From positions 302,039 to 366,038 of IMG/VR virus record IMGVR_UViG_3300020154_000003: 64,000 bases of DNA. One strand, 5' to 3'. The position numbers and the translations under genes are program-made. The number at the start of each line of letters is the position of its first letter. Position 1 is the stretch's first letter. Shown piece after piece: positions 27,142-35,688 of the stretch. The notes below the pieces were generated by a model that saw nothing but the letters and a program-made list of their open reading frames with translations, searched no databases and was not told the DNA's origin. This DNA comes from a virus.

Positions 27142-27163
27142 ATCAATAAATACTCTTATTGAT
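27142..27163 (-). promoter_or_regulatory. Promoter-like motif AGTATTTATT overlapped by an 8-bp inverted repeat
   Basis: The recurrent element lies at 27145-27154, 36 nt before the ATG at 27108. It forms the loop and left arm of an inverted repeat ATCAATAA/TTATTGAT (27142-27149 with 27156-27163). The repeat includes the stop codon end of the upstream gene and could be a protein-binding or terminator-like stem. Confidence 0.5.
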
Positions 27164-27989
27164 TTAATGTATCATCATTATCTACTGACCATACAATTAA
27201 TTTTTGCTTTGCAAGAGCGATAAAATCATCCAAATGAGGTGTTTTATCTAAATCTCTTATCTGATCGGTTGAAAACCATGCGTATTCAGTATGCTCTTCG
27301 TTAATAACTACGGCAGGTTGACCCTCAACGGAGGTAACAAACACATATTCTACGCTATCTTCAGAAGTTCTAATCACAAAATCACCAATGAAATCAGTTA
27401 TTTGAAGACCAGCTTCTTCCCAAATTTCTCTTTTAGTCCCTTCCTCAGGAGTTTCGCCTGCTTCAATTTTACCACCAACTAACGCCCATTTATTAGGTTC
27501 CCAATGATCGTCTGGATTACGCTTTACAAGCAATACCTTTTCATCACCATCTCCACGACTAAAAATCACTGCCAAACCATTCTTTTGCAATCCTTCAAAC
27601 TCTTCAGTAATCCCCAAGTTAACAGCACCGCCTTGTGCATGTAGTGTTCTATTATCTAATTGAGGCATGAACATAACGTTAGTATTTTTTTTACTTGCCA
27701 CAAGGTTCCTTTCTGCACCTAATGTTCTTTCCACAAAATCCTTCATGTCCTTTCCACCTGCCAACTCATACTCATCTTTCTGAACGGCAGGATTAGCATA
27801 ATCGAAAAAGTTTTTCAATCTTTTAAGCATGGCATAAGTACAAATACCATTATTTACAATCCATTTTCCTCTTTTCGTACCGTTTGTAACTCCATTAACA
27901 GTTGCAAGCTTTGCACGAATCTTTTCAACGATATGTTGTGGTATTCTATATGGTCTTTCTTTGCTCTTATTATAGAGTTCTCTATTCAT
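27156..27989 (-). CDS. Nudix hydrolase with N-terminal extension
   Basis: The Nudix box is complete at about residues 173-196: GGKIEAGE, TPEEGTKREIWEEAGL, matching GX5EX7REUXEEXGU. Flanking strands (LAVIFSRGDGDEKVLLVKR before, SVEYVFVTSV after) fit the fold. The N-terminal ~150 residues are not part of a usual Nudix enzyme. They carry a basic, helical region (RPYRIPQHIVEKIRAKL, then NGICTYAMLKRLKNFFDYA). Nudix substrates include dNTPs, ADP-ribose, NAD and RNA caps. Near an ADP-ribosyltransferase-like domain, ADP-ribose or NAD metabolism is worth considering. It overlaps the upstream gene by 1 bp. Confidence 0.85.
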   Translation of the reverse strand: MNRELYNKSKERPYRIPQHIVEKIRAKLATVNGVTNGTKRGKWIVNNGICTYAMLKRLKNFFDYANPAVQKDEYELAGGKDMKDFVERTLGAERNLVASKKNTNVMFMPQLDNRTLHAQGGAVNLGITEEFEGLQKNGLAVIFSRGDGDEKVLLVKRNPDDHWEPNKWALVGGKIEAGETPEEGTKREIWEEAGLQITDFIGDFVIRTSEDSVEYVFVTSVEGQPAVVINEEHTEYAWFSTDQIRDLDKTPHLDDFIALAKQKLIVWSVDNDDTLNQ

Positions 27990-28531
27990 TACTTCAACTG
28001 TTTTATTAAATCACCTTTATCTCTGTCGGATAAATCCGCGAACAGTGATTTGATTTTCACCACTTTATCGCTCATTAAATCATTATCGTTTTTCTTATTT
28101 TTCAATGAAGAATCTTTTCTTTTAGTAATCACATCTTCAATGATGCTTGCCATTTCAGATTCTGTTAATGTTTGATCTTCCTTACTTTTAGGTTTAAAGA
28201 GATCAGTAATTTTACTTGAAAAGAGCAAATACTTATCCTTAACTTCCTCGCTCAAACCATCCCATCCTTTATCTCCAAGTCCATCGTCACCGTCAAAATA
28301 ATTGTAGGCTACCCTAGCTATTCGTAAATTGATAGGCTCATTACCTTCAGATTCGTTATAGTACCCGAAAATTCCCAAAAAATCGTTGGCATAATGCTGA
28401 GAATGTATCCTCGCATTATGATCCGTGGTTCCGTCTGCCGTTACCTGATTAGGTTGATTCTGTGGTTTATCGTCATTTCCAATCAAATTGCCATCAGAGT
28501 CCAAAATTTCTGAGATTTCACGCTTTTTCAT
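27989..28531 (-). CDS. Hypothetical protein (180 aa)
   Basis: The N-terminal 45 residues are polar and likely disordered. A folded middle follows (HYANDFLGIFGYYNESEG, LRIARVAYNYFDGDDGLG), then a Lys/Asp-rich helical C-terminus. I do not recognise it. It is the first gene after the motif at 28543 and is coupled to the Nudix gene by a 1-bp overlap. Confidence 0.75.
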   Translation of the reverse strand: MKKREISEILDSDGNLIGNDDKPQNQPNQVTADGTTDHNARIHSQHYANDFLGIFGYYNESEGNEPINLRIARVAYNYFDGDDGLGDKGWDGLSEEVKDKYLLFSSKITDLFKPKSKEDQTLTESEMASIIEDVITKRKDSSLKNKKNDNDLMSDKVVKIKSLFADLSDRDKGDLIKQLK

Positions 28532-28542
28532 AGTTTTTTACT

Positions 28543-28552
28543 TATAAATACT
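28543..28552 (-). promoter_or_regulatory. Promoter-like motif AGTATTTATA
   Basis: Recurrent element 11 nt before the ATG at 28531, adjacent to the end of the polymerase gene. Confidence 0.55.
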
Positions 28553-28555
28553 AGA

Positions 28556-31500
28556 TTAATCATCATCTTCTTCACTATCCTCATCATTATCATCCTCTTC
28601 GTCATAAGCTTCTGCAGCTAACAAGTCATAATATTCATCATCGCTGGTCATTTTCTTCTTTTTGTTCAGTTTTTTCAGCGCAGCAAGTTCGATTGCATAA
28701 TATTCCTCAAAAATCTCAACACCTCTAGGGATGGTTGATAATTTTACCTCATCAGGGATGTTGAATTGGTTTTTGAATTTTTTCACGAATTGGGTTTTCA
28801 ATCCAAAGGTAGCCTTAGACATACCTGCATTTAAAAAGTCGTATTCTTTCATATCCTTATCAGCGAATAAATCTTTACGGGCACAGCTTAAATAAAGCCC
28901 ATTAAAATGATAGAGATCATAAACTCTAAAGTTCTTTATCAGTACGAAATCACCCTTTTCAAGAGTATCATTAACTGATTTAACTACTTTATTCTGATTG
29001 CTTTCCTTCAGCTTATCATTTAAAGTTTTGATCTTTTCTTGGTATTCATCCAACTCTTCCAAAGCATTCTCTGCAGGTAGTTTAAACCCTTTCCAAATCA
29101 ATTCTGGATTATAACCAGTACGGTTCCAGAACTCTAATTCCTTTTCTTCGAGAACTAACGATTCTTCATAGTCATCAGCATCAAAATTTTTCAATTTCAA
29201 TTCATCGCCTCCAAAATATTCTCTTTTCGCAGGGTCTTTAATAAGTATCTGCTTTCTTATTTCAGGGGCGAATCCTTCAAGCAACGCACTAACCCTTTTA
29301 TTGAATGATGCAACATATTTTCCAACGTTATAATCGCCAGTCATCTCAGGGTTTTCTTCCAAATCCTTCGGAGATATTAATTGAGATGCAATTATGTCCT
29401 CTCCCTTTTCATTCTTAATCATGGCACTATCACCATGTCCGGGTTTCGTACCGATATTTACATAATATACATAACTATCTTGTTCAGGTTCTGGTGGCAA
29501 CATATGTGCAGCCTTTTGATATTTTTCTTCTAACGTAGAATCATCCTGACCATAAATTTTTTCATACTCTGCAATGACTTGTTGGTTTCGTTGCTGAATA
29601 AGTAACTCCATGTGCGCCTGCTTGGCCTTCTTTTTACCTGTCTTATCATTCCCTCTATTTACATAGGTGGAGATACTATTTTTCAATTTCTTCTTAGTAG
29701 CAATTTTCTTTAAAGGAATTTGTTTGTAATAAATTTTCTTCAAATACTCATTGTAGTATTCCACAAATTCATCACCCTTACCCATCAAGATCAACTTCAA
29801 ACCTTTGTCAATGAAATCTTCAATATATTCAGACATAGTTTTGGATTTGATTGTATTACCAGTCAACTTGATTTTTGGTGGGACAACCTTTCCAGTTTTT
29901 TCATCAATGCTTTCTTCAGTTAAGTTGGCATAATTGATACGAGACAAGTTTAGTGAACTCTGCCACATACCATCCAAGTCAACTCCGATATAAGGTGAAT
30001 CCATTAGATCGTTGAATTTCTCAACAACCGCTTCAACACCCGTATATTTTTTACCACCACTTTCATATACCCATGCATCTTCAATGGATATTGGCTCTTC
30101 TCTACATACATTTCCCTCAATATCCAATAGAGTAAATTTAGGGTACGAAAAGTTAATACCGTCAGTTACCGCCAGCAACGGTACGAAAGTGTACTTCTTA
30201 AAATAAGTTATCGCTTGACGTAATTGAATACGTCCAGTACATGTAATCCTAGCTGCACAAATGTTATCAGACCAGTTAAAAGCAACACCTGAACCCAAAG
30301 CACCAAACAATGAGTTGTTCAAGATTTTAATAGGTAGCTGCTTAACCTTAAACTTATTTCTCTGATCTTTCGGTAGCGGAGATTTATCACCAGCTAAAAA
30401 CTTAAACTCATTACGAGTCGTAGTCAGGTATAAAAGAATTTTCTTAATAACGCCAGTGATGTCGAAAGTAGGGAAGATACCATAATGCAACTGATTTGAA
30501 GGGTACATACCCTTGAAGTCAATTTTCGTAATATTCTCACTAAACCCTTTTTTAAAACACCTTGCAAGGCCACCAGAGAACTTTTCTTGCTTATCGGGGC
30601 AAGGTATCGCCAATCCATTTTCATAACTCCATGTGGTCATAATCAAGTTCCACACAGCAGCATTACCCATTGTACAAACCCTTTGATATGAGGTTGGTAC
30701 AATTTTAGCCAACAAGAATGAACTTTGATTGTACAGAGAATCTACCTTATCGGTTTCCCACAAGTCATCCAACAAATAACGTCTTACAATGTCAGCACCC
30801 TTAATGAATTTATATTTACCGTACTGTACAGTTTTAGACTTGAGCCACGTAATTGCCTCAGGACTCATTTGAGACAAAATTGAATTTCTTAAATTCTTGC
30901 GAGTCTCTTCATCGGCTTGAGATAACTGTAAATCGTATAAGTGAACAGCTTGATCCTGATATTGTAATGGTACACGTTCATACTCATTATTTTCAGGATT
31001 AATAATATAGACCTTATTCTCACGCCATGTTTCATGAATGAATTCACCATCCACGTACATACGATTAGGTTTTGCAATTTTCTCGAATTTGCAAATATAT
31101 TTTAACTTATTACTTTTTATCTCGCTATTTACTGCTGCAGTCTTTTTAACTGCATGAAGAATATCGAGAATTGAGTAGCCCCACATTTTTGTGGCTTTGT
31201 ATCGCTCAGTAGTGCCTCCGAATTTCACACTACTCTTTTTAGTTTCGTCCTTCTTAATTCTACGACTAAACCTTCTCACTCCATCTTTGTCAACATATTC
31301 AGTGTTGTCTAATGTTGTGCGAATCAACGACAAATTAATACCTAATATCCCTGCTCTCCCAAGAATAAAATCAAAGTCAAAGTCTTCCGAGTTAAATCCT
31401 GCAATTACTGCTGGTTTGATGTGGTTAACTAAGTTAAAGAACTTGATGATTAGACCCTTCTCTTCTTCATCATCATTTTCTTTTTTTACTTCAAGAATTT

Positions 31501-32365
31501 CTTCAAATCCTCGATTATCCCTTACACCTATTTGAAATATTCTACCATTTTGCCATTTCAAACTAGTTGTCTCAATATCGAAAACTAATTTATGTAAGTC
31601 TTCATAATCTTCAAACCCTTTATACAAACGGCAACCTGTCGATATGAAAAATTGTTCATCTGGCTTAATGGAATAGAAGAGGTGTTTATATTTATATTCA
31701 TTCTTTATCAATTTCAGTAAGAAATCACAAAGATCATTCGCCCATTTCAGAACGCTTTTCTTAAAAACATTTCCAGCAAACTCGTAATAAGCTTTACTGA
31801 TAAAGTTCAAAGCTTCTATTTTATTATCGACCTTACTACCACCTTTATCATCGTCTTTTTTCGTGTCTTTGTTATTTTGTTTTAACAACTTAACAACGTC
31901 ACTATGAAATTCCTCATTATAAAAGGAGGGGAGTGGTAATGGAAATTTAATGTCTTTGAATCTTGTCAATTCGTATTTTTCCCACATATCAATACCGCCT
32001 TGCTTCAAAAATTCAAGAATGGCATTGTATGATTTAGTACTTGATACTTTGATAGTAAATCCATCTTCGAGCCTTGGATGCTTACCAGTAGCAAGATTCT
32101 CCATTTTGATCTCGAACTTTTGTTCGGCATCTCTGCGTTTATTTATGTCGCCACCAAACAGTTCAATACCGTTTTTTTCAAGGTTCTTAAGATAAACGAA
32201 TGGAGTATATTGTATTCTTTTAAGTGCAGGTTCCTTTTCAGGATGATGAATTATACAATCTGCATAATTCGTGTGATAGTATGTTTCAACATTAACTAAA
32301 TACTTTAAATCGTTGTGCCCTTCTAAAAATGAACTAATTTCTTTTATTATCGCTTCTTTCTGCAT
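28556..32365 (-). CDS. Family B DNA polymerase (1269 aa) with unusual motif C
   Basis: An N-terminal 3'-5' exonuclease is shown by LVFDIETTSL (Exo I, about residue 262), AGFNSEDFDFDF (Exo II, about 326) and YSILDILH (Exo III region, about 400). The polymerase palm has motif A, DFKGMYPS (about 618), and motif B, KILNNSLFGALGSG (about 683). In place of YGDTDS, motif C reads LAVTDGINF (about 735): the first aspartate is Val and the serine is Gly. In RB69 polymerase the second Asp of motif C is the essential one, so activity may be kept. A long insertion or extra C-terminal region makes it larger than T4 gp43, and it ends in a strongly acidic tail. It is the replicative polymerase, and its start overlaps the 119-residue gene. 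Confidence 0.93.
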   Translation of the reverse strand: MQKEAIIKEISSFLEGHNDLKYLVNVETYYHTNYADCIIHHPEKEPALKRIQYTPFVYLKNLEKNGIELFGGDINKRRDAEQKFEIKMENLATGKHPRLEDGFTIKVSSTKSYNAILEFLKQGGIDMWEKYELTRFKDIKFPLPLPSFYNEEFHSDVVKLLKQNNKDTKKDDDKGGSKVDNKIEALNFISKAYYEFAGNVFKKSVLKWANDLCDFLLKLIKNEYKYKHLFYSIKPDEQFFISTGCRLYKGFEDYEDLHKLVFDIETTSLKWQNGRIFQIGVRDNRGFEEILEVKKENDDEEEKGLIIKFFNLVNHIKPAVIAGFNSEDFDFDFILGRAGILGINLSLIRTTLDNTEYVDKDGVRRFSRRIKKDETKKSSVKFGGTTERYKATKMWGYSILDILHAVKKTAAVNSEIKSNKLKYICKFEKIAKPNRMYVDGEFIHETWRENKVYIINPENNEYERVPLQYQDQAVHLYDLQLSQADEETRKNLRNSILSQMSPEAITWLKSKTVQYGKYKFIKGADIVRRYLLDDLWETDKVDSLYNQSSFLLAKIVPTSYQRVCTMGNAAVWNLIMTTWSYENGLAIPCPDKQEKFSGGLARCFKKGFSENITKIDFKGMYPSNQLHYGIFPTFDITGVIKKILLYLTTTRNEFKFLAGDKSPLPKDQRNKFKVKQLPIKILNNSLFGALGSGVAFNWSDNICAARITCTGRIQLRQAITYFKKYTFVPLLAVTDGINFSYPKFTLLDIEGNVCREEPISIEDAWVYESGGKKYTGVEAVVEKFNDLMDSPYIGVDLDGMWQSSLNLSRINYANLTEESIDEKTGKVVPPKIKLTGNTIKSKTMSEYIEDFIDKGLKLILMGKGDEFVEYYNEYLKKIYYKQIPLKKIATKKKLKNSISTYVNRGNDKTGKKKAKQAHMELLIQQRNQQVIAEYEKIYGQDDSTLEEKYQKAAHMLPPEPEQDSYVYYVNIGTKPGHGDSAMIKNEKGEDIIASQLISPKDLEENPEMTGDYNVGKYVASFNKRVSALLEGFAPEIRKQILIKDPAKREYFGGDELKLKNFDADDYEESLVLEEKELEFWNRTGYNPELIWKGFKLPAENALEELDEYQEKIKTLNDKLKESNQNKVVKSVNDTLEKGDFVLIKNFRVYDLYHFNGLYLSCARKDLFADKDMKEYDFLNAGMSKATFGLKTQFVKKFKNQFNIPDEVKLSTIPRGVEIFEEYYAIELAALKKLNKKKKMTSDDEYYDLLAAEAYDEEDDNDEDSEEDDD

Positions 32366-32706
32366 TTTGTAATCTTAAGCGTCTTCTTTGACGGATTGTA
32401 AATATAGTTTTTATCTTGAAAAATACACACATGTTTCTTTAAATATTTTTCAGGATTGGGAGGGAATACGTTGATTATCCACAGTGCTGACATCAAATTA
32501 CCACCAAATATTTCAACCAGAGAATAATCTGAAGAAATTAAGAATTCCATCGATAATTTTTCAACTATTTCTGGCCTTATTTCCTTTTGTGTGATTAAAA
32601 ATCGACCACATTCATTAACTATTTCTCGTAAACGTTCTTCGGTAAAATCTTGTATGAGAAAACTTTCTAGTATTTCTTGTATAGAACTGTAAGGATATTC
32701 ACTCAT
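32347..32706 (-). CDS. Hypothetical protein between helicase and polymerase genes (119 aa)
   Basis: An acidic helical N-terminus (IQEILESFLIQDFTEERLRE) is followed by a mixed domain and a basic C-terminus (NPSKKTLKITKCRKKR). It overlaps both the helicase gene (4 bp) and the polymerase gene (19 bp), so it is translationally coupled in the replication operon. It may be a replisome accessory factor. No family was recognised. Confidence 0.75.
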   Translation of the reverse strand: MSEYPYSSIQEILESFLIQDFTEERLREIVNECGRFLITQKEIRPEIVEKLSMEFLISSDYSLVEIFGGNLMSALWIINVFPPNPEKYLKKHVCIFQDKNYIYNPSKKTLKITKCRKKR

Positions 32707-34520
32707 TTTTTATATTTCTTCCTTAAGAAAGCAAGGACTTCTGACAAGACAGTTTCATCTACATTGGATTTGTAATCCTCATTGTCCATTACTTTAGTTA
32801 TTTCCTTTCTCTTCTTTTCAATCATATTGAATACATGCTCATCAATACTATCCTTTATAATTATTGGATAAATGAATACCGTGTCTTTTTGCCCGATCCT
32901 ATGTAAACGATCAGATACTTGATCATATTCACCCACACTAAATGGTAACGAGGTCATAAATAACTTGCTTGCTGCTGTTAGAGTAAGTCCATACTTTGTT
33001 GTAGCCACACTAGCAATAAAAACTTTGGCTTTTCCGTTAGGGTCTTGGAAATCGTTCTTTACCCTATTTCTTTCAATTTCATCTTGATCGCCAGTATGAA
33101 GTACCGCAACGTCCTTCCCTATTTTTTCATAAAGTTTAAGAAGGGGAGGTTTGAACATATCAACGATTACTGCTTTCTCACCCTCATCCAATAATCTATG
33201 TGTTAAATCGGTAACTGCATCAATCTTCAATAAAGAAGTGTATTGTCTTAGTCTCAGCATGATTGTGAGTACGTTAACTGCACTCATCTCATCGGACGAG
33301 AAGATTTCATTAGCAACTCCTTCTTCAATCTTATTGTATGTTTCGAGTTGGTCGGGGTTCATCTCAATGACAATTCTATTATAGATTTTGTCAGGTAAGT
33401 TTTTAAGAACATCAACCTTTCTCTTGCGATATGTATATGGTGTAATTTTGTGGAATAACTCTTCCAATTTGGCCATCCCTTCTTCGAACCTCCAACCACC
33501 GCGAACATTTTTGTCCTGAACCATTCCGCAATAGCTTTCATAAAAGACTTTCTTGGTAGGAAAATCGAGAGGTGCAATCTGATTCAAGATTGTGTAAAGT
33601 TCTATCGCTTTATTTGGTGCAGGAGTACCTGAAAGAAATACTTTACATGGAATTTCTTTAAAAATTCGTTTAAAATTCTTGTAAGTGTTCGAATCAGTAT
33701 TCTTCAAAAGATGTGACTCATCACAAATGATACATTCAACAAATCCTAAGTCAAGATCAAGAAATTTTTTCATTGTCTTTTTCTTATCACCACCATTAAA
33801 GTAGTCATAATTAACAATGACATATTTAGCTTCCTTGATTGAATATTTATTGTGTTTAAAATTTATAATGTGCGCCTTGGAGCCTCGACTAAACTTATCA
33901 ACCTCATCGTAATAATTGAATTTTAAACTGTTAGGAGTAATTACAAATACCTTTTTAAAGCCCATCATCTCAGCGAAGGCAATGGAGCACAAGGTCTTCC
34001 CTAATCCCATTTCTAATGAAAGAAGACCAGATTTGACCTTTTTAAGAAACATTGCAGCAACAACCTGATGCGGATATAATTTAGTACCTTCCTTTAAGTA
34101 CCTTAATACTTCAGGTTCATACTGCTGGTAGTTTTTTTCGAGTTCATCTTTAAAGGCAATCGCTTCGGTATTTTTTAGCCGCAACGCCTCTAACTTGTTA
34201 ACCTTTTCAACCTCAATTTCATCAAGTTTTTTTATTTGGGCGAGGAATTCTTGTCTACCTTCTACACCAAATTCGAATTTGATTTTTTCTGATCTCTTGT
34301 ATGATTTAATAATTTCATACAATCCTTTTGTATGGACATGCCAGCAATGATCTTCTACACTGAAGGTTCTCAATTCTGCTGGCAACGCTTTTATACGGTC
34401 GTTGAGTTGGTTATTTGACAAAAACCTAACCAGATACCATGCTTGTTTTTTAATTCTTTCGCAGGTAACAACAAATACAGGTTTGGTTAATATAACACCT
34501 CCACGCCCAAAATTACTCAT
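32703..34520 (-). CDS. SNF2-type superfamily 2 helicase/translocase
   Basis: The 605-residue protein has SF2/SNF2 motifs in order. LYPHQVVAAMFL is the Q/Y region. LSLEMGLGKT is motif I (about residue 170). VFVITPNSL is Ia, CDESHLLKN is a DESH motif II (about 264), and FLSGTPAPN is III. VAVLHTGD and FIASVATTKYGLTLTAAS are IV/V, and DRLHRIGQKDTVFIYPI is VI (about 527). SNF2-like helicases in phages act in DNA repair, recombination or fork remodelling, similar in role to T4 UvsW. It heads the replication operon, whose upstream region lacks the common promoter-like motif but has a separate palindrome. No HNH or other fusion is present. Confidence 0.9.
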   Translation of the reverse strand: MSNFGRGGVILTKPVFVVTCERIKKQAWYLVRFLSNNQLNDRIKALPAELRTFSVEDHCWHVHTKGLYEIIKSYKRSEKIKFEFGVEGRQEFLAQIKKLDEIEVEKVNKLEALRLKNTEAIAFKDELEKNYQQYEPEVLRYLKEGTKLYPHQVVAAMFLKKVKSGLLSLEMGLGKTLCSIAFAEMMGFKKVFVITPNSLKFNYYDEVDKFSRGSKAHIINFKHNKYSIKEAKYVIVNYDYFNGGDKKKTMKKFLDLDLGFVECIICDESHLLKNTDSNTYKNFKRIFKEIPCKVFLSGTPAPNKAIELYTILNQIAPLDFPTKKVFYESYCGMVQDKNVRGGWRFEEGMAKLEELFHKITPYTYRKRKVDVLKNLPDKIYNRIVIEMNPDQLETYNKIEEGVANEIFSSDEMSAVNVLTIMLRLRQYTSLLKIDAVTDLTHRLLDEGEKAVIVDMFKPPLLKLYEKIGKDVAVLHTGDQDEIERNRVKNDFQDPNGKAKVFIASVATTKYGLTLTAASKLFMTSLPFSVGEYDQVSDRLHRIGQKDTVFIYPIIIKDSIDEHVFNMIEKKRKEITKVMDNEDYKSNVDETVLSEVLAFLRKKYKK

Positions 34521-34557
34521 TTCGTAAATATATTTAATTATTTGAATTTGTTACAAT

Positions 34558-34580
34558 ATTCTCACAATATTTGTGAAATA
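34558..34580 (-). promoter_or_regulatory. Palindromic operator-like site before the replication operon
   Basis: Near-palindrome TCACAATATTTGTGA (34562-34576) with A/T-rich extensions, about 40 nt before the ATG at 34520. A related half (ATATTGTAACA in the minus direction) lies beside it. It replaces the common AGTATTTATW motif here, which suggests a different control of the helicase-polymerase unit. Confidence 0.45.
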
Positions 34581-34595
34581 TGTGACAGAAATGAA

Positions 34596-34985
34596 TTATA
34601 TCACCGTAGTTTTGGTGATGCTGTCTTGGATGATGATATTTATTTTATGATCTACAGGAAAACTGATTTTTCCGCAATATTTACCTAAAAAATCAACCTT
34701 GAATTCGCCTTCAAAGTGCCCTGCTTTCGAAGTTTCACTTAACGAAAATTTGTAAACTAAAGTAAATTTATCCTCATCGGGATAGTTGATCCTATCATCG
34801 TTAATTAAGAGTTTGGCCTCTTTGTTCGCTATTTTATACACATCATCAGCGACATTATACATAGAAAATGTAACAGCACAGTCCTCCAACATATCTTCGG
34901 TGATGTCGTATTTTTCCATTAACCTTTCAGTTAAGGGAAATTTCAACATTGGTAAAGTGCTATTCTTTTTTATGAAAAAAGTCAT
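34596..34985 (-). CDS. Hypothetical protein, possible fibre/baseplate N-terminal-like fold (129 aa)
   Basis: The start is the ATG at 34985 (MTFFIKKNSTLPMLKFPL); the frame also has a TTG one codon earlier. The protein is beta-rich with FTLVYKFSLSETSKAG, HFEGEFKVDFLG and a closing NIIIQDSITK. This resembles the short beta-sandwich attachment domains at the N-terminus of receptor-binding baseplate proteins, by overall pattern only. It overlaps nothing and follows the holin-like gene by 4 bp. Confidence 0.7.
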   Translation of the reverse strand: MTFFIKKNSTLPMLKFPLTERLMEKYDITEDMLEDCAVTFSMYNVADDVYKIANKEAKLLINDDRINYPDEDKFTLVYKFSLSETSKAGHFEGEFKVDFLGKYCGKISFPVDHKINIIIQDSITKTTVI

Positions 34986-34989
34986 CAAA

Positions 34990-35361
34990 TTATAGTTGTT
35001 CAGGTTCCTCTTTACCGCCTTTGTCTATTTTTTCTTGGCGAAATTTATCCATTGCTACCCGACCAGTAAGTGCAAAAAGTATGATAGCATCTAAACTCCA
35101 AAACACTGCTTCAGTCGCATGTAAGTCCAAAAACACGTCAGCTAAGACGATTACAGGGTATAAAATCATGCAAATAGTTATGATAATTTCAGGCAATTCG
35201 AGTACTCCATCCTTACCTTTAATGCCCTCCCATAAATCCTTCTTCTTTTTAATACTTATATACAATAAGTATAATAATACAGAACCCATGATTACAAAAC
35301 CGATGAGTTTCTCAATTGAGATCGTTGAAAATTGATTGAGGATGTGTTCGAATAAGAGCAT
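34990..35361 (-). CDS. Holin-like membrane protein (123 aa)
   Basis: Three hydrophobic segments are visible: about residues 19-36 (IGFVIMGSVLLYLLYISI), about 55-77 (PEIIITICMILYPVIVLADV) and about 85-103 (VFWSLDAIILFALTGRVAM). They are separated by a charged loop (KKKKDLWEGIKGKDG), and the C-terminus is charged. Small size, three transmembrane helices and a charged tail fit a holin. No lysin gene is next to it, so this is a tentative call. It is the first gene after the motif at 35378. Confidence 0.72.
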   Translation of the reverse strand: MLLFEHILNQFSTISIEKLIGFVIMGSVLLYLLYISIKKKKDLWEGIKGKDGVLELPEIIITICMILYPVIVLADVFLDLHATEAVFWSLDAIILFALTGRVAMDKFRQEKIDKGGKEEPEQL

Positions 35362-35377
35362 TGGGTCGTTGTTTATT

Positions 35378-35387
35378 AATAAATACG
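35378..35387 (-). promoter_or_regulatory. Promoter-like motif CGTATTTATT
   Basis: Recurrent element variant 16 nt before the ATG at 35361, between the holin-like gene and the 88-residue gene. Confidence 0.5.
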
Positions 35388-35393
35388 TATATC

Positions 35394-35660
35394 TTATAGT
35401 TTAGCTGCTCTTACTCGCTTAAATTCAATAATTTCAGTGAACCTTTTTTTATCACCACAGTAGCCCATACCTGTAAAAAAGTCTGGATTAGCATCATGTA
35501 TAACTAAACCGTCCTCTATCAATTGAGTAAATTCTGCTGCTTTTTCGAGTATTAATTCTTTATTTTCAAGAGTTACAGGAGTTACTTGTAGTAATTCAGC
35601 AATCTCCCTTGTTTTAGTTCTACGATATTCTAAATCGGCAATCATTTCTTCTTTTGTCAT
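35394..35660 (-). CDS. Hypothetical protein (88 aa)
   Basis: Helical and charged (MTKEEMIADLEYRRTKTREI, LEKAAEFTQLIEDGL), with a small loop HDANPDFFTGMGYCGDKKRF. No motif was recognised. It follows the 160-residue gene and may be a tail-associated or regulatory protein; neighbours suggest the former. Confidence 0.72.
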   Translation of the reverse strand: MTKEEMIADLEYRRTKTREIAELLQVTPVTLENKELILEKAAEFTQLIEDGLVIHDANPDFFTGMGYCGDKKRFTEIIEFKRVRAAKL

Positions 35661-35688
35661 TGTATTATAAAAATTTTACGTTGTGTTA

